A stretch of DNA of 50,819 nt from an uncultured Bacilli bacterium (lineage in GTDB: Bacteria > Bacillota_I > Bacilli_A > RF39 > UBA660). The stretch spans positions 1-50,819 of the forward strand of contig CALVIC010000007.1 in assembly GCA_944329365.1 (NCBI GenBank), in the 5' to 3' direction. The notes beneath the pieces are model-generated. The model was given only the letters and a program-made list of their open reading frames with translations. It was not told where the DNA came from and did no database searches. Shown in pieces: positions 27,420 through 36,059 of the stretch. Made by a program: the position numbers and the translations under genes. Each line of letters begins with the position of its first letter. Position 1 is the stretch's first letter.

Positions 27420-27941
27420 ATGAGAAGGATTATTTTTGAAAGGTATCAAGATGAGTGTATAAAACTTATTTCATTAAAGAGTGATATTGAGTATCTTAAG
27501 AGTGAGATTAGTGAACTTGAGGAGTCTATTGCTTCAGTTAAACGTGTTTTGCTGGAGAATTTATTTAATCCTGCAGATGAGAATGCCGAGATAGATGATA
27601 ATAAACTTAATATGTTATATATGAGATTTATAAATTTATATTATGATTTTGTAAGATTTTATGGGGATACAGCTTTGGATGATGATATAAAAATGATTCT
27701 CGATGATGTAAATAGGGTTGCCGATTTAAAGAAGGAACTTACTGTGAAAAGGTCGATGTATAGGGCTGAGCGTGATAAAATAATTAAAGATGTGTATAGC
27801 AAGTTATATGGTGATTTGGGTATTGAAAATCAGGAAGGTCATATAGTGGCATCTCAAGTTACTGATGAGATAATTAAGTATGTAGGAGAGTTTAGTATTA
27901 ATAAGAATAGAGTTTTAAAATTAAAAAAAGCGGATAGTTAA
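27420..27941 (+). CDS. Hypothetical coiled-coil protein
   Basis: 173 residues, soluble and mostly helical. Heptad-like spacing is clear in residues 14-45 (LKSDIEYLKSEISELEESIASVK) and again around 100-125. No signal peptide, no membrane segment, no recognised motif. It follows the membrane protein gene by 3 bases and so is probably its cytoplasmic partner. An AGAAGAAGG stretch in the upstream gene serves as ribosome binding site. Confidence 0.65.
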   Translation: MRRIIFERYQDECIKLISLKSDIEYLKSEISELEESIASVKRVLLENLFNPADENAEIDDNKLNMLYMRFINLYYDFVRFYGDTALDDDIKMILDDVNRVADLKKELTVKRSMYRAERDKIIKDVYSKLYGDLGIENQEGHIVASQVTDEIIKYVGEFSINKNRVLKLKKADS

Positions 27942-27956
27942 TATTCGCTTTGTTTT
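27927..27956. terminator. Terminator between convergent genes
   Basis: AAAGCG (27927-27932) pairs with CGCTTT (27946-27951), followed by TGTTTTT; ATA/TAT extends the stem. It overlaps the stop codon of the coiled-coil gene. Confidence 0.65.
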
Positions 27957-27968
27957 TATAACATAAAA

Positions 27969-28595
27969 TTACTTTTTTAATTTGTTTTTTATAAAGGCAA
28001 TGATAATTGGAAGAAGGGATAGGAAGATAATAGCTAGTATTATAAGGGTAAAATGATCTTTAACAGCTGGGATATTTCCAAATAAATAGCCGATTATAAT
28101 GAATAGAGTTACCCAGATAATTCCTCCTAAGGCATTAAATTTGATAAATTTTGGATAGTGAAGCTGACCTATTCCTACGACAAACGGAACAATGGTTCTA
28201 ATGATTGGCATAAATCTGGCAATAAATACAGCCGCACCACCATATTTGGCAACTAGGTCTTCGGCTTTTTGGAGATTTTCTTTTTTGATTATAGTGATTT
28301 TTTTATTGTTTAAGATTTTTTTACCAAAGTGTTTTCCAATTTCATAGTTAACGGTGTCACCTAATATGGCAGCTATAACAATTAAAATCCACAGTAAAAA
28401 GATGTTTAACTCACCAATGGCGGCAAAGGCACCAGCGGCAAATATTAGAGAGTCTCCTGGGAGAAATGGTAAGAAAACTAATCCTGTTTCACAAAATATA
28501 ATTAAAAATAAAATTACATAAATGAAGTTTCCATATTCGTTTATAAATGTTCCAATATATTCATTAATGTGCAAAATAAAATCAATTATTTCCAT
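27969..28595 (-). CDS. DedA-family membrane protein (second copy)
   Basis: 208 residues, about six membrane segments. Diagnostic blocks are FCETGLVFLPFLPGDSLIF (about 34-52), GDTVNYEIGKHFGK and FIARFMPIIRTIVPFVVGIG (about 124-143). It belongs to the DedA subtype with the ETGLxxxPxLPGDSL signature, unlike the gene at 19519. The proposed role is lipid or lipid-carrier flipping. A GGAGGTAGTA sequence precedes ATG 28595. It forms a convergent pair with the coiled-coil gene. Confidence 0.9.
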   Translation of the reverse strand: MEIIDFILHINEYIGTFINEYGNFIYVILFLIIFCETGLVFLPFLPGDSLIFAAGAFAAIGELNIFLLWILIVIAAILGDTVNYEIGKHFGKKILNNKKITIIKKENLQKAEDLVAKYGGAAVFIARFMPIIRTIVPFVVGIGQLHYPKFIKFNALGGIIWVTLFIIIGYLFGNIPAVKDHFTLIILAIIFLSLLPIIIAFIKNKLKK

Positions 28596-28673
28596 CGTAC
28601 TACCTCCTTGGCCTTTATAATTATATCATGTTTTTGTTTTTTTAAAAGTTAATTTGTAAATATTTTAGAAAAG

Positions 28674-28682
28674 TGGTAATAT
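28674..28682 (+). promoter_or_regulatory. Extended -10 promoter, TGG-TAATAT type
   Basis: AAGTGGTAATAT at 28671-28682; the same form occurs at 34267-34277 before another gene. The gene start is 33 bases downstream. Confidence 0.45.
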
Positions 28683-28715
28683 ACCTGCAACTTAATTATT
28701 TTGGAGATGAAATTT

Positions 28716-30608
28716 ATGATTATTAAAGATTTAAAGGATGCTGGAATTAACAGTGGTGGTAAGGCAGCTGGACTTGCGAAACTTATTAAGTTAGGCGTAA
28801 ATGTTCCTGATGGTTTTGTGATAGAAAAAAGTATGAATTTAGATTATGCTTTGCTTAGGGAAAAACTTCCTAGTTTAGGAGATTTTTTAGCTATTAGGTC
28901 TTCGGCTTATGGAGAAGATAGTAGTGATAAGTCGTTTGCTGGAGTGTTTGAGAGTTATCTTAATATAGAAAATGATTTTAATGAGGTTATAGATAAGATA
29001 AACTTAATAAACGAAAGTAATAAAAACGGTAAGCAATATGATTCGGAATATAATGGTTATATGAACGTAATTGTGCAGAATATGGTTGAACCTTTAATTT
29101 CTGGTGTTTTGTTTACAAAGGCTTTTGATTTAGATGGTAGTGAGGTTGCTTTTATAGATTATACTAAAGGTTTGGGAGATAAATTAGTTGGTGGTTTGGT
29201 TAATGGTAATCAACTTATTGTTAAAAAGAGTGGTAATGAATTAGATTTTAGTTCTGCTAGAAATTCTGACATTGATACATCTATATTTGAACCTTTAAAT
29301 AAGGAACTTAGAAAATTAGACTTATCTGTGGGTTTAGATATTGAGTTTTGTATTTCTAAAGATTTAAAGGCTTATTTGCTTCAAGCACGCCCGATTACTT
29401 CTAAGCTTTTAATTCAAGAAAATATGGAAATTGGAATAGTTACTAGTGGCGGTTATGCGGAAGGTAAGGTATATGTAATAAAGAATGATAGTGACAATAA
29501 AGAGAGGGAAATGATTGAAAAATTTCCTGATGGCGGCATTTTAGTTACTGAGATATCCGGATATACTTACGAGCCAGCTTTAAGACGAGCCCGGGCAGTT
29601 ATTACGGAAGAGGGTTCTGTTTTATCACATGCGAGTATAGTGGCAAGAGAGCTTGGTATTCCTTGTATTGCAGGGGTTAAAGACGCAACAGAACTTTTTA
29701 AAACAGGCGATGATATTATAATTGATGTGGATAAAAAAAGAATATTTTTAAATAATAATGAGGTCGTTTTGAGTTCAAAAGAAGGTTTGGAATATGCTGA
29801 ATTATTTTGCTTTGACCGTATTAAAAGTTTTGTGTATAACGGTTATATGATGCTAGTAGAGTCAACGCCTGATGGTATAATTTTACATATTGGCTTGCAG
29901 CATGTTGATAAAGAGACTTTAAAAGATATAGATTTGATGGTCCGCAAGGCTCAAGGATTTCCAGTGGTGATAAATAGAAATTACAAATTTAACTGGTATT
30001 TTAATATAATGAAATTTAAAAGTCTTCCTTATTTTAAAGATATGGTAAATTACGTGAAAGAAATAATAAAAGATTTAGATTATGAAAAATTAAAAGAATT
30101 TTATAGTAGAGTATTAAATATGGTTACAGAACTTCATGATATCGATTTAAAGAAATCTTTAAAGAAGAAGTTAATAGTTTACGAAATGGTAAGTGCGTGC
30201 AATATTCTTTTGTATGGTATTATTCCAATGGGTTATGCAGTGAGATATTGTTATGAAGAGTCATATAATATTTTAAAAAAGCTAGGAAAGAATTTTAATG
30301 ATTTGTTAAGTGGTAATTTTGATTATCAAAGTAATGATGAATTAAAGAGAATTCACGATTTTATGAATGTTGTTTCAATGCTTAAAATTGATGAGAAAGA
30401 TAATGTAAAGGTGAGATTTCCAGGGTTTATTGGTGTTGACTTGAACAAGTTAGTTTTCGAGTATTTTAAAGAAGCAGGTATAGAGAATACTGGGTATTTG
30501 CTAGATACATTATATGATAATTTAAATAGTGGTGATTTTGATTTTATAAGAGAAAAGTTTCCTGATGATTTTTATAAGAAGAGTAGTAAACAAAAGATGA
30601 TTAAGTAG
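28716..30608 (+). CDS. PEP-synthase-like phosphotransferase fusion
   Basis: 630 residues. An ATP-grasp PEP/pyruvate-binding domain (about 1-235) shows SGGKAAGLAKL, RSSAYGEDSSDKSFAGVFES, VQNMVEPLISGVLFT and YLLQARPIT. A phosphohistidine domain follows (about 240-345: EEGSVLSHASIVARELGIPCIAGV, active His in SHAS). The remaining 280 residues are helical and match nothing I know; they replace the TIM-barrel of PEP synthase. In rifampin phosphotransferase the His domain is last, so this order differs. It probably moves a phosphate from ATP through His to an unknown acceptor bound by the C-terminal part. ATG 28716 lies 9 bases after GGAG. Confidence 0.75.
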   Translation: MIIKDLKDAGINSGGKAAGLAKLIKLGVNVPDGFVIEKSMNLDYALLREKLPSLGDFLAIRSSAYGEDSSDKSFAGVFESYLNIENDFNEVIDKINLINESNKNGKQYDSEYNGYMNVIVQNMVEPLISGVLFTKAFDLDGSEVAFIDYTKGLGDKLVGGLVNGNQLIVKKSGNELDFSSARNSDIDTSIFEPLNKELRKLDLSVGLDIEFCISKDLKAYLLQARPITSKLLIQENMEIGIVTSGGYAEGKVYVIKNDSDNKEREMIEKFPDGGILVTEISGYTYEPALRRARAVITEEGSVLSHASIVARELGIPCIAGVKDATELFKTGDDIIIDVDKKRIFLNNNEVVLSSKEGLEYAELFCFDRIKSFVYNGYMMLVESTPDGIILHIGLQHVDKETLKDIDLMVRKAQGFPVVINRNYKFNWYFNIMKFKSLPYFKDMVNYVKEIIKDLDYEKLKEFYSRVLNMVTELHDIDLKKSLKKKLIVYEMVSACNILLYGIIPMGYAVRYCYEESYNILKKLGKNFNDLLSGNFDYQSNDELKRIHDFMNVVSMLKIDEKDNVKVRFPGFIGVDLNKLVFEYFKEAGIENTGYLLDTLYDNLNSGDFDFIREKFPDDFYKKSSKQKMIK

Positions 30609-30793
30609 TATGATTTTCAACAGTATGAGAAGATTTATAAGGTTTAAAATATACTTAAATGTAATAGTAAATTGTGAATTGAAAAAGCTATTAAATTAAA
30701 TTTAGAAAATATGTTCTTAAATTTTTATTTCTTTATTATTGTTGTAATTTTTATAGTTTTGTGATGTATTAATTTTCACGAAAGGAGAGTATT

Positions 30794-31207
30794 ATGGGAT
30801 TAGATAAAATAAAAAGTAAAGCTGTTGCTTTGGCTTTAGTTCCAACGTTTGCTATTTTACCGTTAACAGGCTGTGCTACAGAAAAAAAGGTAGAAACAAA
30901 TAAGATATATGAATCATCTAATGTTGTGGAATCTAAAAATGATATAGTAACTAAAGAAACTGAGACCTTTGAGTCTGGTCAACATATGGTTGCATATTAT
31001 TATTGTTTTAATTCAAATTTAACAGCAGGCATTCCTCAGTATGAAGGATATGAAATATATGATATTATAGCTACTAAATGTGGTTTTACAGTTGTTTATG
31101 TGAATACAGAAGATGTTGAAGCTAATTTGTGTGTTTCTGATGATAATAAAATCTCTGATTCATATTGTAAAGTTGGCAAACCTGTTCAAAAAACATTGAC
31201 AAAGTAA
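30794..31207 (+). CDS. Orphan lipoprotein
   Basis: 137 residues. A lipoprotein signal peptide ends in the lipobox LTGC, with Cys near residue 27. The mature part is short, with five more Cys residues, Tyr-rich AYYYCFNSN and YEGYEIYDIIATKCGF. I recognise no family. AAAGGAGAG precedes ATG 30794. The 185-base gap before it and the 385-base gap after it are wide for this genome, and the base composition is richer in A than its neighbours, consistent with acquired DNA. Confidence 0.6.
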   Translation: MGLDKIKSKAVALALVPTFAILPLTGCATEKKVETNKIYESSNVVESKNDIVTKETETFESGQHMVAYYYCFNSNLTAGIPQYEGYEIYDIIATKCGFTVVYVNTEDVEANLCVSDDNKISDSYCKVGKPVQKTLTK

Positions 31208-31489
31208 TTGAATGAATTAAGGAAAAACAAATTATAGCTTTTTGTATTAATCTGTACTGATTAAAATGTTGTGCAGAGAGAATGAATTAAGCGGTTATCT
31301 ATAGTTGATTTTAGAGTATGGTGAATATACATATAGATCTGTGAAATATTATTTATTGAAATTAAGAATGTATGAAATAACAAAAAAATACATTGCGCTT
31401 AAATAAAAATATATAAATAGTTTTGTTTTATAAAAGAATATAATTGCTTTATAAAGAAGGTTGTATTTGGACTTAGATTCTATTTTCTG
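31208..31489. other. Gene-free stretch
   Basis: 282 bases of A/T-rich DNA after the lipoprotein gene. I see no tRNA, hairpin terminator, or reading frame with a good ribosome binding site. It leads into the tandem repeat at 31490. Confidence 0.5.
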
Positions 31490-31517
31490 TTATTTTAAAT
31501 TTGTTATTTTAAATTTG
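31490..31517. repeat. Tandem 14-bp repeat at the promoter of the orphan gene
   Basis: TTATTTTAAATTTG occurs twice in direct tandem (31490-31503 and 31504-31517). The second copy runs into the -35 element TTGATA (31515-31520), the place expected for an operator. Confidence 0.7.
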
Positions 31518-31543
31518 ATAAAATTAAGAATATGTTGTATAAT
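31515..31543 (+). promoter_or_regulatory. Sigma-A promoter of the orphan 244-residue gene
   Basis: TTGATA (31515-31520) and TATAAT (31538-31543) with exactly 17 bp between them, followed by a leader of about 43 bases, longer than usual in this window. Confidence 0.7.
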
Positions 31544-31592
31544 CTGTCTATTCAGCAATTATTGTTGAAATATAAGGAGAGGAGATTTTATT

Positions 31593-32327
31593 ATGTTTTT
31601 TGATAGACTTACTGATAAAACCGAGTTTCATGCTGGACTTGAAAGGCAAGATTTAGAACAATGTGAAAATATATATAGGTATGTAAAGTCATGTTTGTTA
31701 AAATATAAATATATATCTGATTATGCTTGGGATAATAGGAAACAAGATGCAGGTAATAAAAAATGGTTTAAGGGTAAAGAAAATCATAAAAAAGTGTTTA
31801 AAAAATTTGTTTTAAATGATGAGGATATATCTTGGCTTGCTGATGATGCGGTAAAGTATTATTTAGAACAGGTTTACTGGGGAAGGAGAAGAAACGACGT
31901 TATAGCTGCAATTGATAGTATATATCTTGAGGGCCGCAGATATAATGTTTTAGAAGATTTAAAAAACTGTAATTGTCAGGATTTTAAAGAGGCTGATTTA
32001 CGACTTAGTAGTAATGAAATGCTGCCTTGGACCAAAGATATAAAGAAACATGTCAAAAACATTTATAAAGGAATAAATTTTTATGAAGGAGGGATGCATG
32101 TTAGTATGACTAGTAGTGGTACTATTCTAGGAGATTCTAATGATAGACATCAAGAATCTCAAAAAATTAGATATGCCATTGCTAAAAGAAGAGGATGCAG
32201 ACTTGATGAGGTTGATGATAAAGAGGTGTTTATAGCTTTGATAAGAAAGACTCATCGTCACATTAATTTACATAAGTCATCTGCTAAAAGGAGAATTTCT
32301 TTTTTATTAGAAAGACCCCCGGTGTAA
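31593..32327 (+). CDS. Orphan hypothetical protein
   Basis: 244 residues, not recognised. It is soluble, basic and rich in Lys, Arg and aromatic residues. Visible landmarks are a helical N-terminal half, WGRRRNDVIAAID near 96-108, INFYEGGMHVSMTSSG near 157-172, and a C-terminal ALIRKTHRHINLHKSSAKRR, a basic stretch that could bind nucleic acid. No signal peptide or membrane segment. AAGGAGAGGAG precedes ATG 31593. It has its own near-consensus promoter with a tandem repeat over the -35, and lies between an orphan lipoprotein and an IS30-family element, so it may be mobile or regulated cargo. Confidence 0.6.
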   Translation: MFFDRLTDKTEFHAGLERQDLEQCENIYRYVKSCLLKYKYISDYAWDNRKQDAGNKKWFKGKENHKKVFKKFVLNDEDISWLADDAVKYYLEQVYWGRRRNDVIAAIDSIYLEGRRYNVLEDLKNCNCQDFKEADLRLSSNEMLPWTKDIKKHVKNIYKGINFYEGGMHVSMTSSGTILGDSNDRHQESQKIRYAIAKRRGCRLDEVDDKEVFIALIRKTHRHINLHKSSAKRRISFLLERPPV

Positions 32328-32548
32328 GAAGAGATAATATTTTATATAATTAATTGATAATTATTAACTGAAAAATTAAAATGATAATTAAATTATAGCA
32401 TGCATAAGTAGTGTATACTTTTTTATCAGAGTAATTAAATTTAATGGGTGTTAATTTTTTGGCGAATTGATTGCTTAAATGAAAAGGTAAATGCAACTTT
32501 GAAAAGCTAAATGCAACTGAATAGGTAAAAATTTACCAAAATCTATAA

Positions 32549-32571
32549 CCAACAAAGGTGAACTTTGTTGG
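32549..32571. other. Strong hairpin inside the IS left part
   Basis: CCAACAAAG and CTTTGTTGG form a perfect 9-bp stem with loop GTGAA, preceded by the palindrome GGTAAAAATTTACC. No T-run follows, so it is more likely a binding site or RNA structure than a terminator. Confidence 0.5.
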
Positions 32572-32591
32572 CAACTTTATTTTAAATTACT

Positions 32592-32641
32592 AAAAAAATC
32601 AAGGGTCAAGATAAACTTACTGTCGTTTGCCCTTGATTTTT
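32592..32641. terminator. Bidirectional terminator in the IS30 element
   Basis: AAAATCAAGGG (32595-32605) pairs with CCCTTGATTTT (32630-32640), 24-base loop, with A-run and T-run outside. It lies downstream of the transposase gene and would block transcription in both directions. Confidence 0.65.
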
Positions 32642-32820
32642 CTATATAAATTAGACATTAATCATTTTTTGTGATAATATATGCTCATAAACATTGTTAG
32701 TAAATTTAGGCATACAAAAGAAGGCTGCTTTTGTAAAATTTTTTTTGAATTTCAAAATGCAATCCTGTAATTTTGTATTTAATTTTACTGATGGTGCTTA
32801 TAATACTTGTGTTTGTTAAT

Positions 32821-34074
32821 TTATCTTTTTAACAGTTTTTCAGATAAATTAACGTCGTTAGGATTAATTTCTTTAATCTCTAACTTATCTAAGGTATCTT
32901 TACCATAGATAGAGCTGAAGACAAAATATGGTGATTTGTCATTCAGTTTTTTTCTTTTATATGAATTAACGTGTGACATTACCATGTTGATATCTTCTTG
33001 TGTCAGATTATCAAAAGATGTGCCTTTTGGTAATATTCTTCTTATTAGTTCATGATTAACTTCACAAGATCCTTTTTCATTTGGACTTGATGAATGACAA
33101 TAAAATATCTTAGTTCTTTGCTCTCTTGTTTCCATATTAAATTCAATTTCTTTAGGATTAGAAAATTCACTACCATTATCAGTTAATATAATGACAAACA
33201 TTTCTTTAAATTTCTCTATGCCTAATATTTTTTCTAATTCATTAAATATGTCTATAACTGATTGGGCATCGTTGTGTTCTCTTAAAAAGGCAAGCATTAA
33301 AGAACAATTCACGAAATGTATAGTAAGTAAAACTTTGCCACCTTTTCTCCCTTCTACACTGTCCATTTGAACTACTGGTGTATCTGGATGTTCTTTAATA
33401 TAATTAAGATAATCTTCATACGTTCTGCTTTCTAAACAATGCTTGTTTACCTTGTATACTTTAACATTCTTTCTTCTTTTTCTATATCTTACTTTCCTTG
33501 GTAAACCAATGTTTTTAATTTTTAATAGACCTAAGTCAATAAGTTTATATATTGTTTTTTCACTACACATAATTTTGTTTTTATTATTAATTACTGCTTG
33601 ATGAATTGATTGTCCTTGATTTTTAATTAATGGAACAAGAAGGTTATTTAAATAGTCAATTTCATCTTTGTATATTAACAAACCCTCACGTGTTTCGGAA
33701 AGAGTATCAGAATATTCTTTATAGGAAAAGATTGCGTCATATATGTGTTTGGTTAAAGTACAGCGTGACTTTTTTGAACAACCATTACAAACATAAGGCG
33801 GCTTGTTTAGTAGAGGACATTTTTCTTCTTTAAATTCAGTACAGTTATTTAGAGTACAAGCTCTACCTCTATTGGGACATGTAGCTCTGTAAACACAGTT
33901 ATTAAATCTTCTGCCAATGCCACCTGTGTTTTTAACAGTATAATGGCTTCTTATTTCTCTAGATATAGTAGTACAGTTTTTATCTATTAATTTTCCGATT
34001 TCTTTAAACGACTTATTTTGACTTAAATATTTTTCAATATCTAATCTTTCATCCAATGATAGATGCTTAGACAT
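32821..34074 (-). CDS. IS30-family transposase
   Basis: 417 residues. An N-terminal helix-turn-helix (SLDERLDIEKYLSQNKSFKEIGKLI, TTISREI) is followed by a Cys-rich zinc-like segment (residues about 60-110: CPNRGRAC, CPLL, CNGCSKKSRC). The DDE catalytic core has Asp in VVQMDSVEG, Asp in ILTDNGSEF and Glu in NEKGSCEVNHE. The length is at the long end for IS30, owing to the Cys-rich insert. The frame is intact, so the element may still be active. The start MSKHLSLDERL is preceded by GAAAGGAATATGAATT. Confidence 0.92.
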   Translation of the reverse strand: MSKHLSLDERLDIEKYLSQNKSFKEIGKLIDKNCTTISREIRSHYTVKNTGGIGRRFNNCVYRATCPNRGRACTLNNCTEFKEEKCPLLNKPPYVCNGCSKKSRCTLTKHIYDAIFSYKEYSDTLSETREGLLIYKDEIDYLNNLLVPLIKNQGQSIHQAVINNKNKIMCSEKTIYKLIDLGLLKIKNIGLPRKVRYRKRRKNVKVYKVNKHCLESRTYEDYLNYIKEHPDTPVVQMDSVEGRKGGKVLLTIHFVNCSLMLAFLREHNDAQSVIDIFNELEKILGIEKFKEMFVIILTDNGSEFSNPKEIEFNMETREQRTKIFYCHSSSPNEKGSCEVNHELIRRILPKGTSFDNLTQEDINMVMSHVNSYKRKKLNDKSPYFVFSSIYGKDTLDKLEIKEINPNDVNLSEKLLKR

Positions 34075-34268
34075 AATTCATATTCCTTTCGTGTAAGCAC
34101 CATCAGTGAATGTTATTATATACTTTTCCCATGTAATTGCAACATCATAATTTTTCCTATTTAAATGCAACTTTGATTATTTTTGGGGTTGCATTTAGTT
34201 TTACATTCCATTTTTAATAAAGAAACATATCGTAGACAATAAAACATATTTACTTTTATTTTTTTAAG

Positions 34269-34277
34269 TGGTAATAT
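34269..34277 (+). promoter_or_regulatory. Extended -10 promoter, TGG-TAATAT type
   Basis: AAGTGGTAATAT as at 28674, starting 62 bases outside the IS30 right end; ATG 34301 is 23 bases downstream. Confidence 0.5.
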
Positions 34278-34300
34278 ATGTTTCACGGGAGGCGAATTTG

Positions 34301-34720
34301 ATGAACTCAGAATTATTAGATAGTCTTATAATGCTTAATGACGATATGATAAATGCTTTAGTGAACAAGAAAATTATTTTAGAAAATATTTTTACAAGTA
34401 TGGATATTAATCAGGAAATTGATGAGGCGTTTTCAACTGAGGGAGTTTTATTTAAAAGGTATTTTAATTTGATTAAAAATGCTAATGATAGTGATGAATA
34501 TATTTTAGAAATTTCTAAAATTAATTCATTACTTAGCGATTATGAAGATTTTAGTTTAGATAGAACATTTTTGATTAATGAAATAATCAGTGAGTACTGC
34601 GAAGAGTGCGGGGCAGGAATTCAAGCTTTTGATAATGCTTTTGAAGAAGTTGGGAAGAAAATAGATGAGACTGTAGATAGTAAAATTGACACAGATAAAA
34701 AGTTAGTTTTGAAAAGGTGA
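34301..34720 (+). CDS. Hypothetical helical protein
   Basis: 139 residues, acidic and helical, unrecognised. There is one Cys pair (EYCEECGAG), which could bind metal if it dimerises. No signal peptide or membrane segment. GGGAGGCG precedes ATG 34301; an in-frame upstream start at 34268 lies in the promoter and is rejected. The stop codon is inside the terminator at 34712. It lies between the IS30 element and the prenyl synthase gene. Confidence 0.65.
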   Translation: MNSELLDSLIMLNDDMINALVNKKIILENIFTSMDINQEIDEAFSTEGVLFKRYFNLIKNANDSDEYILEISKINSLLSDYEDFSLDRTFLINEIISEYCEECGAGIQAFDNAFEEVGKKIDETVDSKIDTDKKLVLKR

Positions 34721-34736
34721 TTTTATCACCTTTTTT
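34712..34736 (+). terminator. Terminator overlapping the stop codon
   Basis: AAAAGGTGAT pairs through GGTGAT/ATCACC with loop TTT, followed by six T residues. Confidence 0.8.
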
Positions 34737-34753
34737 GATATATTTTTAAGGTG

Positions 34754-34762
34754 TGATATAAT
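34754..34762 (+). promoter_or_regulatory. Extended -10 promoter of the prenyl synthase gene
   Basis: TGA-TATAAT; ATG 34782 is 19 bases after the hexamer. Confidence 0.55.
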
Positions 34763-34781
34763 CTTAGTAGGAGGTTTTTAG

Positions 34782-36059
34782 ATGGAAGAAGTAAAGACTC
34801 TTTTAAAGGAAAATGATTTGGTAATAAGTCCGGATAATTATGATGATTCAAGGGTTATTGTATTAAAAAATAGTTCAGAATTTTTAAAATGGTTTAATGA
34901 AAACAAAAATAATTTAAGTGGGAAGAAAATAGGCTTTTATAGTAAAGCGTTTTCAAAGAATTTTGAAAAGATAAAGGTAATGTATGACTTTTTAAATTAT
35001 TATTTAAAGGTTAAGGGTTCTTATGAAAAAAGGATGAATGAATATAATGACTTTTTGGTTTTAGATAGTGATAATAGGTTTATTTGTGAAGCTTTAGATT
35101 TGTTTAGAACTTCTAATAGTGGTGGTAAATTTTTAAGAGGGGCACTTATAGCTTTGGGTTATCAAAGTTTTAAGGACGATGATAAATATATTCCTTTAGG
35201 GATGGCTTTTGAGATTTTTCAGACTTCGATTTTAATTCACGATGATATTATCGATATGGCGGATGTGAGAAGAGGGATTCCAACAATTCCAGTTAGATAT
35301 CAAAGTATTTATAGTGAACCTAAAAAAAATAAGGATAGTTTTAAGTTTAAACAGAAACAAATGGCTTCATCAATGGCTTTGTGTTTAGGTGATTTAGGTT
35401 TTTATTTGGCTAATAAAATAATTGTTCAAAATTATAAGGGTGAGGAACTTGTTAAGATTTTGGATTATTATACGAATGTTGTTATTAAGACTTGTCATGG
35501 GGAAATGATAGATGTTATTTTGCCTTTTTTCACAGAGTTTTATGGTGATAGTGATAATTTAGAAGATCATGTAATGGAAATTTATAAGCTTAAAACGGCA
35601 TGGTATTCAGTCGTTGGACCATTTTGTTTGGGGGCAATTTTAAGTGGTCTTGATGAGGATAAGGTGGCAGTTTTAGAAGATGCCCTTATGAATTTAGGAA
35701 TTGCTTTTCAAATCAAGGATGATTTACTTGGAATTTATGGTGATGAAAAGGCGATTGGAAAGTCAGTTTCTTCGGATATTTCAGAATTTAAACAGACTAT
35801 TTTATATGCATATGCGGTAAATACGGAGTATAAGGATGAATTACTTAGTTTATATGGAAAGGGTAATTTAAGTGAGTCTGAGATAGAGCGAGTTAGAGAT
35901 ATTTTTGATAAGTCTTTGGCGAAAAGGTTCGCGGAAGATAAAATGGAAGAACTTTTTAAGGCAAGTTTTGAGAGAATTTTGAATATTAATTTTATAGATA
36001 CAAGTAAAAAGAAAATTTTACTTGGGTTTGCGGAATATTTGAGGGTGAGAAGTAAGTAA
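34782..36059 (+). CDS. Polyprenyl diphosphate synthase
   Basis: 425 residues. An isoprenoid chain-lengthening enzyme acting on isopentenyl diphosphate. About 85 extra N-terminal residues of unknown role precede the prenyltransferase fold. GGKFLRGAL matches the substrate-binding GGKRxRP block; the first Asp-rich motif is HDDIIDMADVRRG; the second is QIKDDLLGIYGD, in which the fifth position is Gly as in some geranylgeranyl synthases; SVSSDISEFKQT follows. Chain length cannot be read from sequence alone. AGGAGG precedes ATG 34782. Its stop overlaps the next start (TAATG), so it is coupled to the lipoprotein. Confidence 0.85.
   Translation: MEEVKTLLKENDLVISPDNYDDSRVIVLKNSSEFLKWFNENKNNLSGKKIGFYSKAFSKNFEKIKVMYDFLNYYLKVKGSYEKRMNEYNDFLVLDSDNRFICEALDLFRTSNSGGKFLRGALIALGYQSFKDDDKYIPLGMAFEIFQTSILIHDDIIDMADVRRGIPTIPVRYQSIYSEPKKNKDSFKFKQKQMASSMALCLGDLGFYLANKIIVQNYKGEELVKILDYYTNVVIKTCHGEMIDVILPFFTEFYGDSDNLEDHVMEIYKLKTAWYSVVGPFCLGAILSGLDEDKVAVLEDALMNLGIAFQIKDDLLGIYGDEKAIGKSVSSDISEFKQTILYAYAVNTEYKDELLSLYGKGNLSESEIERVRDIFDKSLAKRFAEDKMEELFKASFERILNINFIDTSKKKILLGFAEYLRVRSK

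Larger units (their letters stand above)
32478..34207. mobile_element. IS30-family insertion sequence
   Basis: About 1.73 kb, with a minus-strand IS30-type transposase. Ends are placed by the inverted pair AATGAAAAGGTAAATGCAAC (32478-32497) and AATGTAAAACTAAATGCAAC (complement of 34188-34207), 17 of 20 matching. TAAATGCAACTTTGA also occurs as a direct repeat (32488-32502 and 34162-34176). A second inverted pair, ACTGATGGTGCTTA (32787-32800) and its complement (34094-34107), lies just outside the gene and would define a 1.32-kb element instead. No clear target duplication is seen. The left part (32521-32650) is non-coding and carries two strong hairpins. Confidence 0.65.

Noticed and set aside
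31208..32477. Toxin-antitoxin pair made of the two orphan genes
   Set aside because: One is a lipoprotein and they are 385 bases apart with separate promoters; nothing supports a pair.
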